The notes: generated by a model not told the origin, from the sequence alone. A DNA stretch of 64,000 nucleotides from Chrysogorgia sp. JL179-B06 (GCA_035772405.1 JAYKKM010000428.1:7369501-7433500), one strand, 5' to 3'. Positions 13,197 through 22,345 are shown, numbered from the stretch's first letter. Translations and numbers: made by a program.

Positions 13197-14355
13197 TATT
13201 CAGTAATCATATATGTTAAAACGGATCCGCAGTAATTGGCAATTGCTGTTGCGGCTTTCCTAGCCTTGTAACTAATTTTAGATTTATTGATCTATAATAT
13301 CACGTATTATTCAAGGCAAAGTTAAATAAAATAAAATAAAATAAAATAAAATATACAACCCCGTTTGCAACACAACTTTTCATATTCGACATTCAAGTCT
13401 CCTTCGACATCCAACCGCAATCCAGTAAAAAATGTATCGATCGCAGGCTCGCTTGTGAGGTACATGTGAGGTATTAAAGTGGCCCAAAACTGATACCATA
13501 CTGACGCAAACTAACCGACCACATCCACTTTATAGTAGATTACACCAAGTCCTCAATATACGTTGTAGTGATTTATAGGTTATAGTAATTACAGTTAGTA
13601 TATTAGTATTATCAGTATTAGGGTTATTTTTGAGGTTTCCTGTACTTAAACAGGCTTGCTAAACGAAACAACAATTTGCCTAACGAGGTGGATAATAATA
13701 ACCGACCCCAAAGCAACAAAGATCCTAACCCTAATCCCCCGCCTAACGAGTTTTCTAACCCTAAATAGAAAACTCGTTAGGTGGCGGGTAGGATCTTTGT
13801 TGTTTTGGGGTTGGTTGTTACTATCCACCTTGTTAGACAACTTGTTATTTCGTTTCGCAAACCTGTTTAAGTACAGGAAACCTCAAAAATAACCCTAATA
13901 CTGATAATACTAATATACCTCCCATTTTGCCTTCCAAAATTAACAACATGTAACCTCACAAGCGAGCCTGCGATCGATACATTTTTTTCTGGATTGCGGT
14001 TGGATGTCGAAGGAGAACTTGAATGTCGAATATGAAAAGTTGTGTTGCAAACGGAGTTGTATATAAAATTGGCAAAGTTGTAAGTCAAATAGGAAATGTA
14101 TAGTGTGAGATTTGAAAAGTTGTGTGTCAAATGCAAAAAATTGTATGTCAAATGAAAAGTTGTGTATAAAATGGGAGGTTCGATTTTTGGCGAAAATAGT
14201 ACGCCACTAATCTAAGTCCAATTATTCATTATATTATATATATATATATATTACATCATAACATATCTATGTATTATTATCTTTTAATCTTATTCAATAT
14301 GTTATGCGTATTGAACATTGTATGAATATGCGCAATATAAATATAAATTATTATT

Positions 14356-14815
14356 ATTGTAAGATTTTTGGCTTGGATTATTTCAGGCCAAACAGGGGGA
14401 ATCATTTGATATTGTAAGATTTTTAGCTTGGAATATTTCAGGCCAAAATCGTGGAACTGATGATTTGATATTGTAAGATTTTTAGCTTGAAATATTTCAG
14501 GCAAAATTCTGGGAATCATTCGATATTGTACGATTTTTAGCTCGGATTATTTCAGGCCAAACAAGGGTAATCATTTGATATTGTAAGATTTTTGGCTTCA
14601 AATATTTCAGGCCAAACTCGTGAAATCATTTGATATTGTAAGATGTTTGGCTTGAAATATTTCAGGCCAAATTAGGGGAATCATTTGATATTGTAAGATT
14701 TTTGGCTTCGATTATTTCAGGCCAAACAAGGGGAATCATTTGATATTGTAAGATTTTTGGCTTCAAATATTCCAGGCCAAACTGGGGGAATCATTTGATA
14801 TTGTAAGATTTTGCA
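14356..14815. repeat. 55-bp minisatellite, about 8 copies
   Basis: The word ATTGTAAGATTTTT starts at 14,356, 14,411, 14,470, 14,525, 14,580, 14,635, 14,690, 14,745 and 14,800. The period is 55 bp except for one interval of 59. Each unit contains a quasi-palindrome close to TTGGCTTGAAATATTTCAGG followed by CCAA. Spacers are not unique, so this is not a CRISPR array. Confidence 0.9.
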
Positions 14816-15849
14816 AATTATAAAATAACATGTACATAGACCTAACACAATATCACTTTCCATCTGCAGCAATCCAACGTAAAGCTAAACGGTATATTTT
14901 CGTGATTAAATCCATCTGGAAATATATTTTAACTTCATCTTTCTAAGCATGTTTCCTGATGTTTTTACCACTTTTAGTTTATTTTCGTTTCTTTGTTTAC
15001 GTCACCACATGAATAGAAAACCATCCACGATTGGGCCGGTTAGCTTCGGCGGTTAAGAACACGAAATATCTCCCTTTGATTGGTAGTTGACGGTTTTTGG
15101 GAGAATTTCAATGTTGATTTAATTATTTTTATCCAAACCGTCAGTTCCAGTTCGTTGTCACTCCTCCTAACTACCGGCTGCTTACCCGAGCAGCAAATTC
15201 CATTCCCTTTGATTACATGGACCATTGAAATTACACCATTGTCGTGCTAAATAAAGCTAATATTTTGAAACGTTTAGCCTAGAACTTCACGAAATTTACG
15301 AAGAATATTGTTTTGACTATGTTCTTGCTGCGGCCTATGCAAACAAATAGGCGTGAATGCCAGAGAGCCTTAAGGTTACAGAACACCCTAGCAAGCCCAT
15401 TCACGAAATTTGTTACCGCCCGCGCAATTTGTCTACGATTTGTCTCAAATTTGCACCAAATATAGTTAAGTATGCGAAGAACACTCTTAACTTGTGAAAA
15501 AAATAAAAAATACAATATTTTTCCAGATATATTCATCAATTTAAAATCATATGACCTTCGCGCCGCGGTTTAACCTGGTCTTTGGTTTTACCAAAAAGCT
15601 CTCAATTTACCATATTTACACTTCTCGATGTTTGTTCTAAAAAAGGTTGTCGGGTTTTTTTATTACTGGAGAGGTTTAGCAGCTAGGATATTTTATTCCT
15701 CGACCTATGTTGTGGAAGAAGCAATTGATGAATAAAGGCCCGTAACTCAGTTAGTTTTTACATTAAAAAAACACGCCGACACACTTTTGTTGCCCAGCTG
15801 TTCGCTGACATCCTGTGCAGGTTTGGTGGGAATCGGTTAAAACACGCGA
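14816..15849. other. Intergenic DNA without recognised genes
   Basis: No gene recognised. A segment at 15,140-15,205 (GTTCGTTGTCACTCCTCC, then CGGCTGCTTACCCGAGCAGC) recurs in inverted orientation at 36,705-36,780. A segment near 15,285-15,330 recurs in direct orientation near 36,365-36,410. These copies lie on either side of the Polinton and are probably parts of dispersed repeats. Confidence 0.45.
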
Positions 15850-16306
15850 TCAGGTTACACCTTTTAGTGCCCCTATGGCTATGTGACTCAAAATTGATGT
15901 GGTAATAAATAAGCCGTGAAAGTTTGGCGCAGTTTTAATAGCTATTGCAAATTCTCCGCCCCCTCTAATAATTGAATTACTTTCCACCAATAAGAACAAC
16001 AGCGATATTAATTGTTTGTTTTGGGAGTAAAGATGCTTGCAAAAAGAAAGGGCGCGAAAAGTACTCGGACGGCCGACGGCTAAAGAAAAAAAGCGCAATG
16101 CCAGTGTGTCAGATTCTACACCTGATGGCCCCAGTACCACAGCAATAGATTTCATTTCTATGTTTTTGGTATGTTTACTCCAAGTGTAAACGGTAGAAGA
16201 AATATCCACCATGCTAAGACATTTTTCTGCTGCGGCTTTGCCTTTTCCTATTACTCTGAAAGCAACAACAGAGGATGTATTCACCGAAATTCACGTCATA
16301 TTTCTG
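15850..16306 (-). pseudogene. Mutator-like transposase, downstream part (Polinton insertion host)
   Basis: The minus-strand frame reads NTSSVVAFRVIGKGKAAAEK, then CLSMVDIS, a layout typical of the N-terminal module of Mutator-like (MULE) transposases in which a YDVN motif precedes a V-AFR-IG-G helix. YDVN is encoded at the edge of the Polinton (about 16,289-16,300), one frame away from the AFRVIG stretch, so a frameshift already existed or arose here. The upstream half of the same pseudogene is on the other side of the Polinton at 35,436-35,952. Family assignment is moderate; the split-gene interpretation is supported by matching strand, order and the 6-bp duplication. Confidence 0.6.
16301..16306. 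repeat. Left 6-bp target-site duplication (TTTCTG)
   Basis: TTTCTG directly abuts the left Polinton tip and is repeated directly after the right tip at 35,436-35,441. Six-base duplications are characteristic of Maverick/Polinton integration. Confidence 0.95.
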
Positions 16307-16475
16307 AGTAGTATAGCAAGTAGGGCTGCGAGCTCAATCGACCTCAACCGTGAATATAAATACCAAAACATCACCAAATTTGGCCAAGTCACGACTCGAC
16401 AAATTTGGTGATGTTTTGGTATTTATATTCACGGTTGAGGTCGAATAAGCCCACAGCCCTACTTGCTATACTACT
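16307..16475. repeat. 169-bp palindrome at left Polinton tip
   Basis: AGTAGTATAGCAAGTAGGGC at the tip is matched by its reverse complement ending at 16,475, and CGACCTCAACCGTGAATATA by its complement at about 16,423-16,442. The arms are interrupted by one unpaired bubble (CGAGCTCAAT against AATAAGCCCA) and enclose an asymmetric loop containing GGCCAAGTCACGACTCGAC. A single strand could fold into a long hairpin. Confidence 0.93.
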
Positions 16476-16815
16476 ACAGCGATCGTTAGTCAATCTAAAC
16501 ACCCCTCCCACGTTTTCTACTAAATTGATGCCAAACACACGCGAGACAACACCAAATCACTATTTTGACGAAACACGACACATTTCGTCAAATTTAGAGA
16601 AAGTTTTATGTCGTCATTTTCACATTTGTGTTTGACAAGCTATGACTGACGCGCTCTACCATTGTTTCAATTCACGCGCGAAAAAAAGCCACTAGATTTT
16701 GATTCTAGTGACGATGTTTAATAAATTTCAACGAGAAAGCCACTAGAGTCTAGTGTTAAATAGATTTCACATGCGAGTGCTGTACCTGCTATACGAATCG
16801 AGGTCACCTGTCGAT

Positions 16816-16978
16816 GTTGCTAACAACAACATTCCATTACGAATAGCAACTACGATTTTTTTAAAAAATATTTTCACTTTTAAAAAATGTTTTCACTTTT
16901 AAAAAATATTTTCATTTTAAAATATTTTTTTCAAAAAGTTGTGGTTGCTATTCGCAATGGAATGTTGTTGTTAGCAAC
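16816..16978. repeat. Second inverted repeat inside left TIR
   Basis: GTTGCTAACAACAACATTCC at the start is reverse-complemented at the end (about 16,959-16,978). The AT-rich centre carries tandem copies of TTTTCACTTTTAAAAAAT. The same structure is present in the right TIR at 34,764-34,926. Confidence 0.9.
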
Positions 16979-17171
16979 ACACCACGTACAACCACCTGCT
17001 GTCGCGCTGACTATGAGAGAAGAATCGCAGTGTTTGAAGAGGGACCGCTATGCTAAGACTGTCTAACTTTGAGCGCACTCGTTAAATCGTACACTATAAA
17101 TATCGTGAATAAAAAACTGTTGTGTGAATGGACTCGCGCGGTTGTTATGAAGCCACCTGCTAGCATGCAAA

Positions 17172-17426
17172 TTAGTCCACCCGCTCACTATTTTCAGTGT
17201 TTGTCGAACTTCTGAAATGGTGGTCGTACACATATTTTGACGTTGTGATTCCTCCCGACAACAAGCCCAAGAAAGGCACGTACGGTGTCACAATCGCGAC
17301 AATGCTCTCAACGTCTTTTTGCAACTCGTCGTTTAGTTCATCAGGATTTTCAATAGCGTTCAACCCGTTTAGTAAGCTAGCGAATTTGCTGATTAGCAAG
17401 TCGGTGAGAAAAGCGTTCGCAATCTC
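17172..17426 (-). pseudogene. Truncated TIR copy of the right-end gene
   Basis: The minus-strand frame encodes the C-terminal half of the 164-residue right-end protein (LLISKFASLLNGLNAIENPD through NTENSERVD). The gene straddles the inner border of the right TIR, so the TIR carries only its 3' part. Here the N-terminal half and start region are missing, and four codons (encoding PLLK or equivalent) are deleted within the remaining stretch. The internal methionine at 17,399 is unlikely to be a functional start. Synonymous differences near 17,320-17,335 show some divergence from the intact copy. Confidence 0.85.
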
Positions 17427-17470
17427 GCACGCGTGGAGAGAGTGACCTTATGGGAATCACGTCGCAGTGT

Positions 17471-20400
17471 TTAAGGTATGTCTCTCACTACAATGTTTTT
17501 GTGACCATACGCGTAGGAGTCAATACCATTTTCTAAAAGGTATCGTTTATCATCAAAACAGGATAGCGACACTTTATTAATTTCGTAACTACCTAGCTGA
17601 TGTTTGACACTTCTAATGGTCTTCATTGTGTGTCGCAATTGTTTCTGCTCAAGTAGCACACTTTTATAATCTTCGTGCTTGATCACTTTTTTAATTATAT
17701 TCTTTCTAATGCCTTTAGCGGTTTTCCCACCACCCCCATCCTCTTTCAAATAGCTGTACATTTTACTGCGCAACCCAACGAACTCAATAATTGGTGTTCC
17801 AGCGCACTCGTCTTTCATCTTGCCAATAACTTTCTTATTCTCTTTGAAAGCGAACGGGTTGTCTGCAGGGTAATCGCTATTGTCAAACTTTTCGCGCTCC
17901 TCCATGAAGTCGGAATAAACGTCGCCAGTTTTGATTGAGTACAACAGACTGTCAGTGTCGGTGAAGTGTAATCTGCAAGTGTCGCTAGAGTACTTTTTCA
18001 TAATGTAGTTATAGTGAAAATCATACATCAGAGTTTTGCTCAAGTCTAGTATGCACATACCCACATATGCAGGTCTATTTAATGTCAGCGTCTCTTTGAC
18101 TTTGTGGACAGCGACTAAATTCTCGCTAAATATTTTGCAAGACACAAACGTCGGCTTCGAGACAAGCTTTTCTAACTTTTTCTCGGTGGTCACTAATCTT
18201 ACATCCACACGCTTCCTCAAATTCTCCATCGTTTTTCCGAACACACTATTGTTCATCAACTTGAAAAAGTCCTTCTCAAAAGCGTTCTTAGCCGCGGTTC
18301 TTTTGACTGTGTTAAAGTCAATGTACTTACCCAACCACTTAGACTGGTCAAACTGTAGGACCCTATGCACCTTTTTGATTTTCAATCCAAGATCTACATA
18401 CAACTGCAGATTTCTATAGTGACACACATACTTTTTTTTGTTCATCAAATTAGTCACCAGCTTCTTCACACCACCAACACTCACGTTAAACTTATTTTTA
18501 ATTTTCGTGCAGTACTCTGACAACATGTCGACAGTTATCTCCATCTTTTCAGGAGCCAACGGGTAATCGTTGTGTAGGTCATGCAAATGGGTTGGGTACT
18601 CCAAGTCGACCTCGAGCAGTAAACCTTTTTTGCTATTGTTGTGATAGTCGCATAGATTAACTTTTTCTATTTCTTTCTCAGTCAACCACTTGAAGCCACC
18701 CGTGGGTAGACTTCGACTCATTGCCCATCCATACAAGTTGTTGGCGTCAAGGTACATCAAATACTTCGACTCTTGCGCTTTATCATACCCCTTCATGTAC
18801 TTATTATTCGCCACACCATGTCTGTTGCATATGTAGCTCACACCACCACGCATACCTAATTCTACGAACTGGAACATGTCAATGTCGGACAATAACTCGA
18901 GTTCTACTCCAGTCATCTTTAACATGGCATCCCAAGCCAATCCAGGCGATGTGAAATAATGGCAAGGGTCTAATTTATACTCGCGATGGCATGTCTTTCT
19001 AAAGTTCTCAAAAACGTCGGCAAGCAAGAGCACGTCACTTTTCAAATACAGGTCGTGATACCCACCCATACTTTCAACGTCGAAGTAGTCCCACACATCG
19101 ATGGCGCGCTCGTGCATTTCTTCCGTGATGTGCTCATCGTTCAGAACGCTGTAGAAATCTTTTTTGGAGGGTAGCTCGCTTTCGTCGAATTTTTCAAAGG
19201 AGTCCATATAATCATAGGGGTAGACTCCCTTTCTTGTCATAAGTGCCAACCCGTCGTCACGAAACACTTCTGACGTGTACTTGAAAGCGTCCCTTGGTAG
19301 GTTCTTCACCAAGTTGTCTAGACCACTACCCATGAACTGAAAGCTGTCCAAGAATACCAAGTTTTTCCCAAGCATGAACGCCATGTACTTCTCCATGTTG
19401 TTTGGTATCACATTTATGTCTTGACCAAACTTGCCAATCTCCTGCATAATGAAATGGCTATCGTAGCCGCGCAAGTTATGAAAGATCACAGGGATTTTGT
19501 CAGTCAACTTAAAGTTCACATTACAATCGCGATGTGCGGATCCTCTATACTTACCTGACACGTGACAGTGGTCTCTCACTCTAACGTCAGCACCAGTGTA
19601 CTCAACACTGCAAATATGACAACTTTTAGCCTCGTCAAAGTTCTTCTTATCGGCATCAGTCAGTATCATTTCTTTGTTAAAGTGACTCTCAGATGTCTTT
19701 TTACAATATTCAACAATTTCTAACATCTCCCCAATGAACTTGTTGACTGCGTTTTCACCGCGATACACTTTTACTGGCTTACTGTACTCGTTATCGTAGC
19801 AACAAACCAGTTTATACCCATAACCGCAGTCAACGTGTCTCTGGTAAGCATTCGTGTAGCTACACTCGCTTGACAGCTTTGTTGTGTGCACCTTCTGTGT
19901 GATAGCCTCGAAGTCTGCATACACCACAAATGGTACATTTAATTGTCTGCTAAAATTCTCATATTTTACTTTCGCGCCTTTTTGTGGCATTTTAATAGCT
20001 TGCTTCCCATTAATAACCAAACACACTTCAATATGACTTTCAAGCACGTCCGCGCGGGTGAAACACTGCAAACAATACCTACAAAAGTGCTTTCTCGCCT
20101 TATACTTTGTCTGACGGTACATGAATTTGTTAAAATCGCGAATGTACACATAATGCTTGTTGCCCACGTCATTAGTTATCAACAATAGGTCCATATGGTC
20201 AGGATACGTCTCCTTAGAAACGTACACAGGGAATGGCTGCTTATTTTCGTACCCAAAAACATTGATGCTAATTTCGTTTGCCTTTTCGATCTTGTTGTAG
20301 TCTTTGAGTGTGACTGGGAAGTCAATTCCATCATAACTCAGCTCACTGACATGTCTGACGTACTTTGACGTTCTGTCAGAGTTTTTTCCAACAGGAAATT

Positions 20401-21061
20401 TGTGTGCAAGGTGACACCATCTAAAGCACTCGTTGTCATCATCGTTATTTACGTTTATCAGACCCTTCATACTGTTGCGCAGCTCCTTTGGCAACACAAT
20501 GTAGCTACTCCCATGCAAAGGTTTGTAAATAGCGACGTTAACGTAGTGTGCATCTATTTTGTCGATAGTCCATCCAGACCCCTCAGATAACCACCCAGCT
20601 ATCCGCGTCAAAATCTGCTCCGACCCACGATTGGCGACACCCTCAATGTCATGCTCGTTAATGACGACAAACGTTTCGCTGTTAAAGTAGGCAGTTTTGT
20701 ATGTGGTCTTATCGAGTTCTAAAACTTTCTCAAAAGTGACCTTGACTGTCTCCACCACTTTCATTCCGTTGGTCTCACCTAGTTCACGTCTCAAAAGGTT
20801 AGTGACAGCGCTTCTACTACCATTTACCTGATTGATGTCTCTGTCGTCAATTACTTCGACTCCATAGGACCTTGTGAACCCTCTCAGTGCTCGATCCAAC
20901 AGATGCGTTGACGGTGCGAGGTCTTCGACTACAGGTTGTCCCTCTTGATCTCTAAAGAAGCCGTGAACGTTGGTCGCTTCATCTGTTAGTGAATTGACAA
21001 CGGCTGCACTCGTCTTATGCGCCCGTCTTTTTGTCAGTGGGTTTTTCACAGTCCGACTCAT
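17471..21061 (-). CDS. POLB: Protein-primed family B DNA polymerase
   Basis: At 1,196 residues, this is the replicative polymerase of the element and is expected to copy its linear genome from the termini by protein priming. The exonuclease site is seen as YADFEAI (D383, E385), FHNLRGYDSHF (Exo II, about 527-537) and YLKSD (Exo III, 672-676). Polymerase motifs are LDANNLYG (A, 771-778), a K-x-LMNNSVFGK block (B, about 934-943) and FTDTDS (C, 1033-1038), so all catalytic aspartates are present. Insertions between the motifs match the enlarged layout of Polinton polymerases. Two cysteine/histidine clusters are visible: a finger CRYC..H....C at 327-347 and an HNH/endonuclease VII-like CHIC..DHCH..AHRDC cluster at 481-513. 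The start ATG at 21,061 is preceded by AAGTATAAGCC. It is the last gene of a leftward block, ending 45 bp from the TIR. Confidence 0.97.
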   Translation of the reverse strand: MSRTVKNPLTKRRAHKTSAAVVNSLTDEATNVHGFFRDQEGQPVVEDLAPSTHLLDRALRGFTRSYGVEVIDDRDINQVNGSRSAVTNLLRRELGETNGMKVVETVKVTFEKVLELDKTTYKTAYFNSETFVVINEHDIEGVANRGSEQILTRIAGWLSEGSGWTIDKIDAHYVNVAIYKPLHGSSYIVLPKELRNSMKGLINVNNDDDNECFRWCHLAHKFPVGKNSDRTSKYVRHVSELSYDGIDFPVTLKDYNKIEKANEISINVFGYENKQPFPVYVSKETYPDHMDLLLITNDVGNKHYVYIRDFNKFMYRQTKYKARKHFCRYCLQCFTRADVLESHIEVCLVINGKQAIKMPQKGAKVKYENFSRQLNVPFVVYADFEAITQKVHTTKLSSECSYTNAYQRHVDCGYGYKLVCCYDNEYSKPVKVYRGENAVNKFIGEMLEIVEYCKKTSESHFNKEMILTDADKKNFDEAKSCHICSVEYTGADVRVRDHCHVSGKYRGSAHRDCNVNFKLTDKIPVIFHNLRGYDSHFIMQEIGKFGQDINVIPNNMEKYMAFMLGKNLVFLDSFQFMGSGLDNLVKNLPRDAFKYTSEVFRDDGLALMTRKGVYPYDYMDSFEKFDESELPSKKDFYSVLNDEHITEEMHERAIDVWDYFDVESMGGYHDLYLKSDVLLLADVFENFRKTCHREYKLDPCHYFTSPGLAWDAMLKMTGVELELLSDIDMFQFVELGMRGGVSYICNRHGVANNKYMKGYDKAQESKYLMYLDANNLYGWAMSRSLPTGGFKWLTEKEIEKVNLCDYHNNSKKGLLLEVDLEYPTHLHDLHNDYPLAPEKMEITVDMLSEYCTKIKNKFNVSVGGVKKLVTNLMNKKKYVCHYRNLQLYVDLGLKIKKVHRVLQFDQSKWLGKYIDFNTVKRTAAKNAFEKDFFKLMNNSVFGKTMENLRKRVDVRLVTTEKKLEKLVSKPTFVSCKIFSENLVAVHKVKETLTLNRPAYVGMCILDLSKTLMYDFHYNYIMKKYSSDTCRLHFTDTDSLLYSIKTGDVYSDFMEEREKFDNSDYPADNPFAFKENKKVIGKMKDECAGTPIIEFVGLRSKMYSYLKEDGGGGKTAKGIRKNIIKKVIKHEDYKSVLLEQKQLRHTMKTIRSVKHQLGSYEINKVSLSCFDDKRYLLENGIDSYAYGHKNIVVRDIP

Positions 21062-21071
21062 TGGCTTATAC

Positions 21072-21635
21072 TTACACTACACTTTTTTTCTTAGCCCACT
21101 CATTGTAATAATGATCGCCACTTTCACACCATCCCAGCTTTGGGTACACCACCCCAAACAGATTGTTGTCAAACTTCTCTTTCACCTTCCCGTCTTTGAG
21201 GTCTGACACCTTCTTGAGTGTCTCGAGTTGTCTTCTATGACACAACCTAATAATGTAGTATCCGTATCTGCTAACATTTCTACCCTTTATCAAATTGCAT
21301 GAGTGCAGCACATTGACAACTTTCAGGAAGTCCTCTTTTATCAACTCAAGGTGCTCACCCTTCACAACACTCCGTAGTCTCCTCCCCATCCACCAAGACC
21401 GTTTGTGAACGCTTTTTAGTCGTGTGAGTCTCATGTCACCATAACTCTGAATGTAACCCCACTCGATGTCGCCACACTTTGGACACGCGTACCCACCACA
21501 GTCACTTAGATGTTTCACAACGTCACAATCCGAGCAGTAGTAAATTCTGAAGGTGTCTCCACACTCAGTTTGCGTCTCACTCGCGATTTCGTCAATTGTG
21601 TAACCGTAGCTCATCTGCCTCATAAGTTTGTCCAT
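21072..21635 (-). CDS. Zinc-ribbon protein, candidate transcription factor
   Basis: 187 residues from the ATG at 21,635 (a longer reading would need a GTG). A four-cysteine zinc ribbon is visible near the N terminus: CSDC at 34-37 and CPKCG at 51-55, with a GG turn before the second pair. The rest is basic and mixed helical, without membrane segments. The early zinc ribbon followed by a basic helical domain is loosely like late transcription factors of large DNA viruses such as the VLTF3 type, but I see no diagnostic motif beyond the ribbon, so this is only a hypothesis. It lies 10 bp upstream of PolB in the same direction. AGTATAAGAGTG precedes the start. Confidence 0.8.
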   Translation of the reverse strand: MDKLMRQMSYGYTIDEIASETQTECGDTFRIYYCSDCDVVKHLSDCGGYACPKCGDIEWGYIQSYGDMRLTRLKSVHKRSWWMGRRLRSVVKGEHLELIKEDFLKVVNVLHSCNLIKGRNVSRYGYYIIRLCHRRQLETLKKVSDLKDGKVKEKFDNNLFGVVYPKLGWCESGDHYYNEWAKKKSVV

Positions 21636-21663
21636 CACTCTTATACTACTCCAACATTTTTTT

Positions 21664-22083
21664 TCACCGAACTAGTACCCACACCGCTATTCCACTACCC
21701 AAACCTAGCGCGCTAACAAACAATAATTGATATTCCTTCATTTCCGCACTCGGTTGGTAGTAATCCGCAATCTTCGGGGACTCAGTGAACACTCGTCCGC
21801 TGTACTGTATGGTCATTACGCTTCTAAGTTCTTCCAACGCGTGGTTTGTGTCATTGATGTCAGCATTAGCATCAGAGAGCCGTTGTCGTAAACGCTGGAT
21901 CTTATCTTTCTTGGCGACCTCATTTTCATACCACACTTCTTTCGCACTGGCTAGCTGTTCCAACGCATGGTTGTGTCTTTTCATCTCAGCTTCATAGCCT
22001 GAGTGGTTAAACTTTGAAAACATAAAGCCAGCGCCTGCAAAAGCCACTGCATTAAATATCCCTCCAGCCACAACGCTCGCCAT
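21664..22083 (-). CDS. Small membrane protein with central coiled coil
   Basis: 139 residues with a hydrophobic, glycine-rich N-terminal segment (residues 1-23, VVAGGIFNAVAFAGAGFMF), a charged helical middle with heptad-like leucines (about 35-90, including KIQRLRQRLSDANADINDT) and a C-terminal membrane segment (about 120-138, LLFVSALGLGSGIAVWVLV). The outline is of a two-anchor protein with an extended stalk. Small membrane proteins are common accessory genes in Polintons, and a role in an internal virion membrane or host membrane interaction is possible but not shown. It has the same strand and tight spacing as its neighbours (4 bp to the next gene upstream). No family is recognised. Confidence 0.8.
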   Translation of the reverse strand: MASVVAGGIFNAVAFAGAGFMFSKFNHSGYEAEMKRHNHALEQLASAKEVWYENEVAKKDKIQRLRQRLSDANADINDTNHALEELRSVMTIQYSGRVFTESPKIADYYQPSAEMKEYQLLFVSALGLGSGIAVWVLVR

Positions 22084-22087
22084 TAAC

Positions 22088-22330
22088 TTACATTGATTTG
22101 AATGGATCTGTCGGTATCCACTTTTTCGATTGCATCCATTTTACTAACAGCGTTCCTGCACCAACAGCTGCAGCAAGTTTCACTGTGCCTTTAACTGTCT
22201 CTGGTGTTCCCAATGGTTCTCCCAAAGCCTTTTTAGAAATCATACTCACTACCACAGCACCAGTCGTAACAAGTAGCGCATCGTACAGTTCGTTCATAAG
22301 TTCTTTTCGATCGATCGCAGCCATATACAT
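22088..22330 (-). CDS. Small hydrophobic protein (80 residues)
   Basis: The product has two moderately hydrophobic stretches, about 19-32 (LLVTTGAVVVSMIS) and 50-64 (VKLAAAVGAGTLLVK), separated by a short polar loop with GEPLGTPE. It ends in a tryptophan- and lysine-containing tail (WMQSKKWIPTD). Two possible starts exist, MYM at 22,330 and MAA at 22,324. It lies between two other small membrane proteins of the leftward block with gaps of 4 and 15 bp, which argues that it is a real gene. No family is recognised. Confidence 0.72.
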   Translation of the reverse strand: MYMAAIDRKELMNELYDALLVTTGAVVVSMISKKALGEPLGTPETVKGTVKLAAAVGAGTLLVKWMQSKKWIPTDPFKSM

Positions 22331-22345
22331 TGTCGTGTGTTTTGT

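Larger units (their letters stand above)
11629..13352 (+). mobile_element. 5'-truncated LINE inserted in the foldback element
   Basis: It contains RT blocks in order: NYRPIS (about 11,715), the finger/palm block with CQHGFIPGKSCTTQL (about 11,815), VVYLDMSKAFDKVRH (about 11,915), FADDTKLF (12,096) and a long intact C-terminal frame at 12,113-13,030. Frameshifts near 11,975-12,095 remove the expected GVPQGS region. The 3' end has a TA/TG microsatellite (13,119-13,196) and an (AAAAT)n tail to about 13,352. The foldback sequence resumes exactly after this tail, which shows the insertion boundaries. Replication would be by target-primed reverse transcription; this copy is inactive. Confidence 0.8.
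11470..14215. mobile_element. Long palindromic foldback element, interrupted by a LINE
   Basis: The left arm (11,477-11,628, resumed at about 13,353-13,740) is the reverse complement of the right arm (about 13,770-14,210). Matching pieces include CACACTATACATTTCC against GGAAATGTATAGTGTG and TTGAGGTTTCCTGTAC against GTACAGGAAACCTCAA. The arms meet at a centre near 13,755, where CTAACGAGTTTTCTAACCC faces its inverted copy. No transposase is present. The left arm is split by a retrotransposon at 11,629-13,352, so the foldback element is the older of the two. Confidence 0.75.
16307..17426 (+). repeat. Left terminal inverted repeat of Polinton
   Basis: About 1,120 bp that matches the reverse complement of 34,298-35,435. 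The inner limit is set where similarity to the right-end gene stops (AATCTC at 17,421-17,426). The left copy lacks 12 bp that are present in the right copy (around 17,316) and has a few substitutions, so the ends are not perfectly homogenised. Confidence 0.92.

Noticed and set aside
14356..14815. Regular repeats considered as a CRISPR array
   Set aside because: The repeat occupies the whole period, there are no unique spacers or cas genes, and the setting is eukaryotic; it is a minisatellite.
16211..16635. Plus-strand frames across the left Polinton tip
   Set aside because: They read through the host pseudogene antisense and the palindrome, and mirror frames occur at the right tip; not genes.
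17197..21206. Several plus-strand frames of 60-127 codons
   Set aside because: They lie opposite PolB and the zinc-ribbon gene and have no independent motif or composition; they are antisense shadows.
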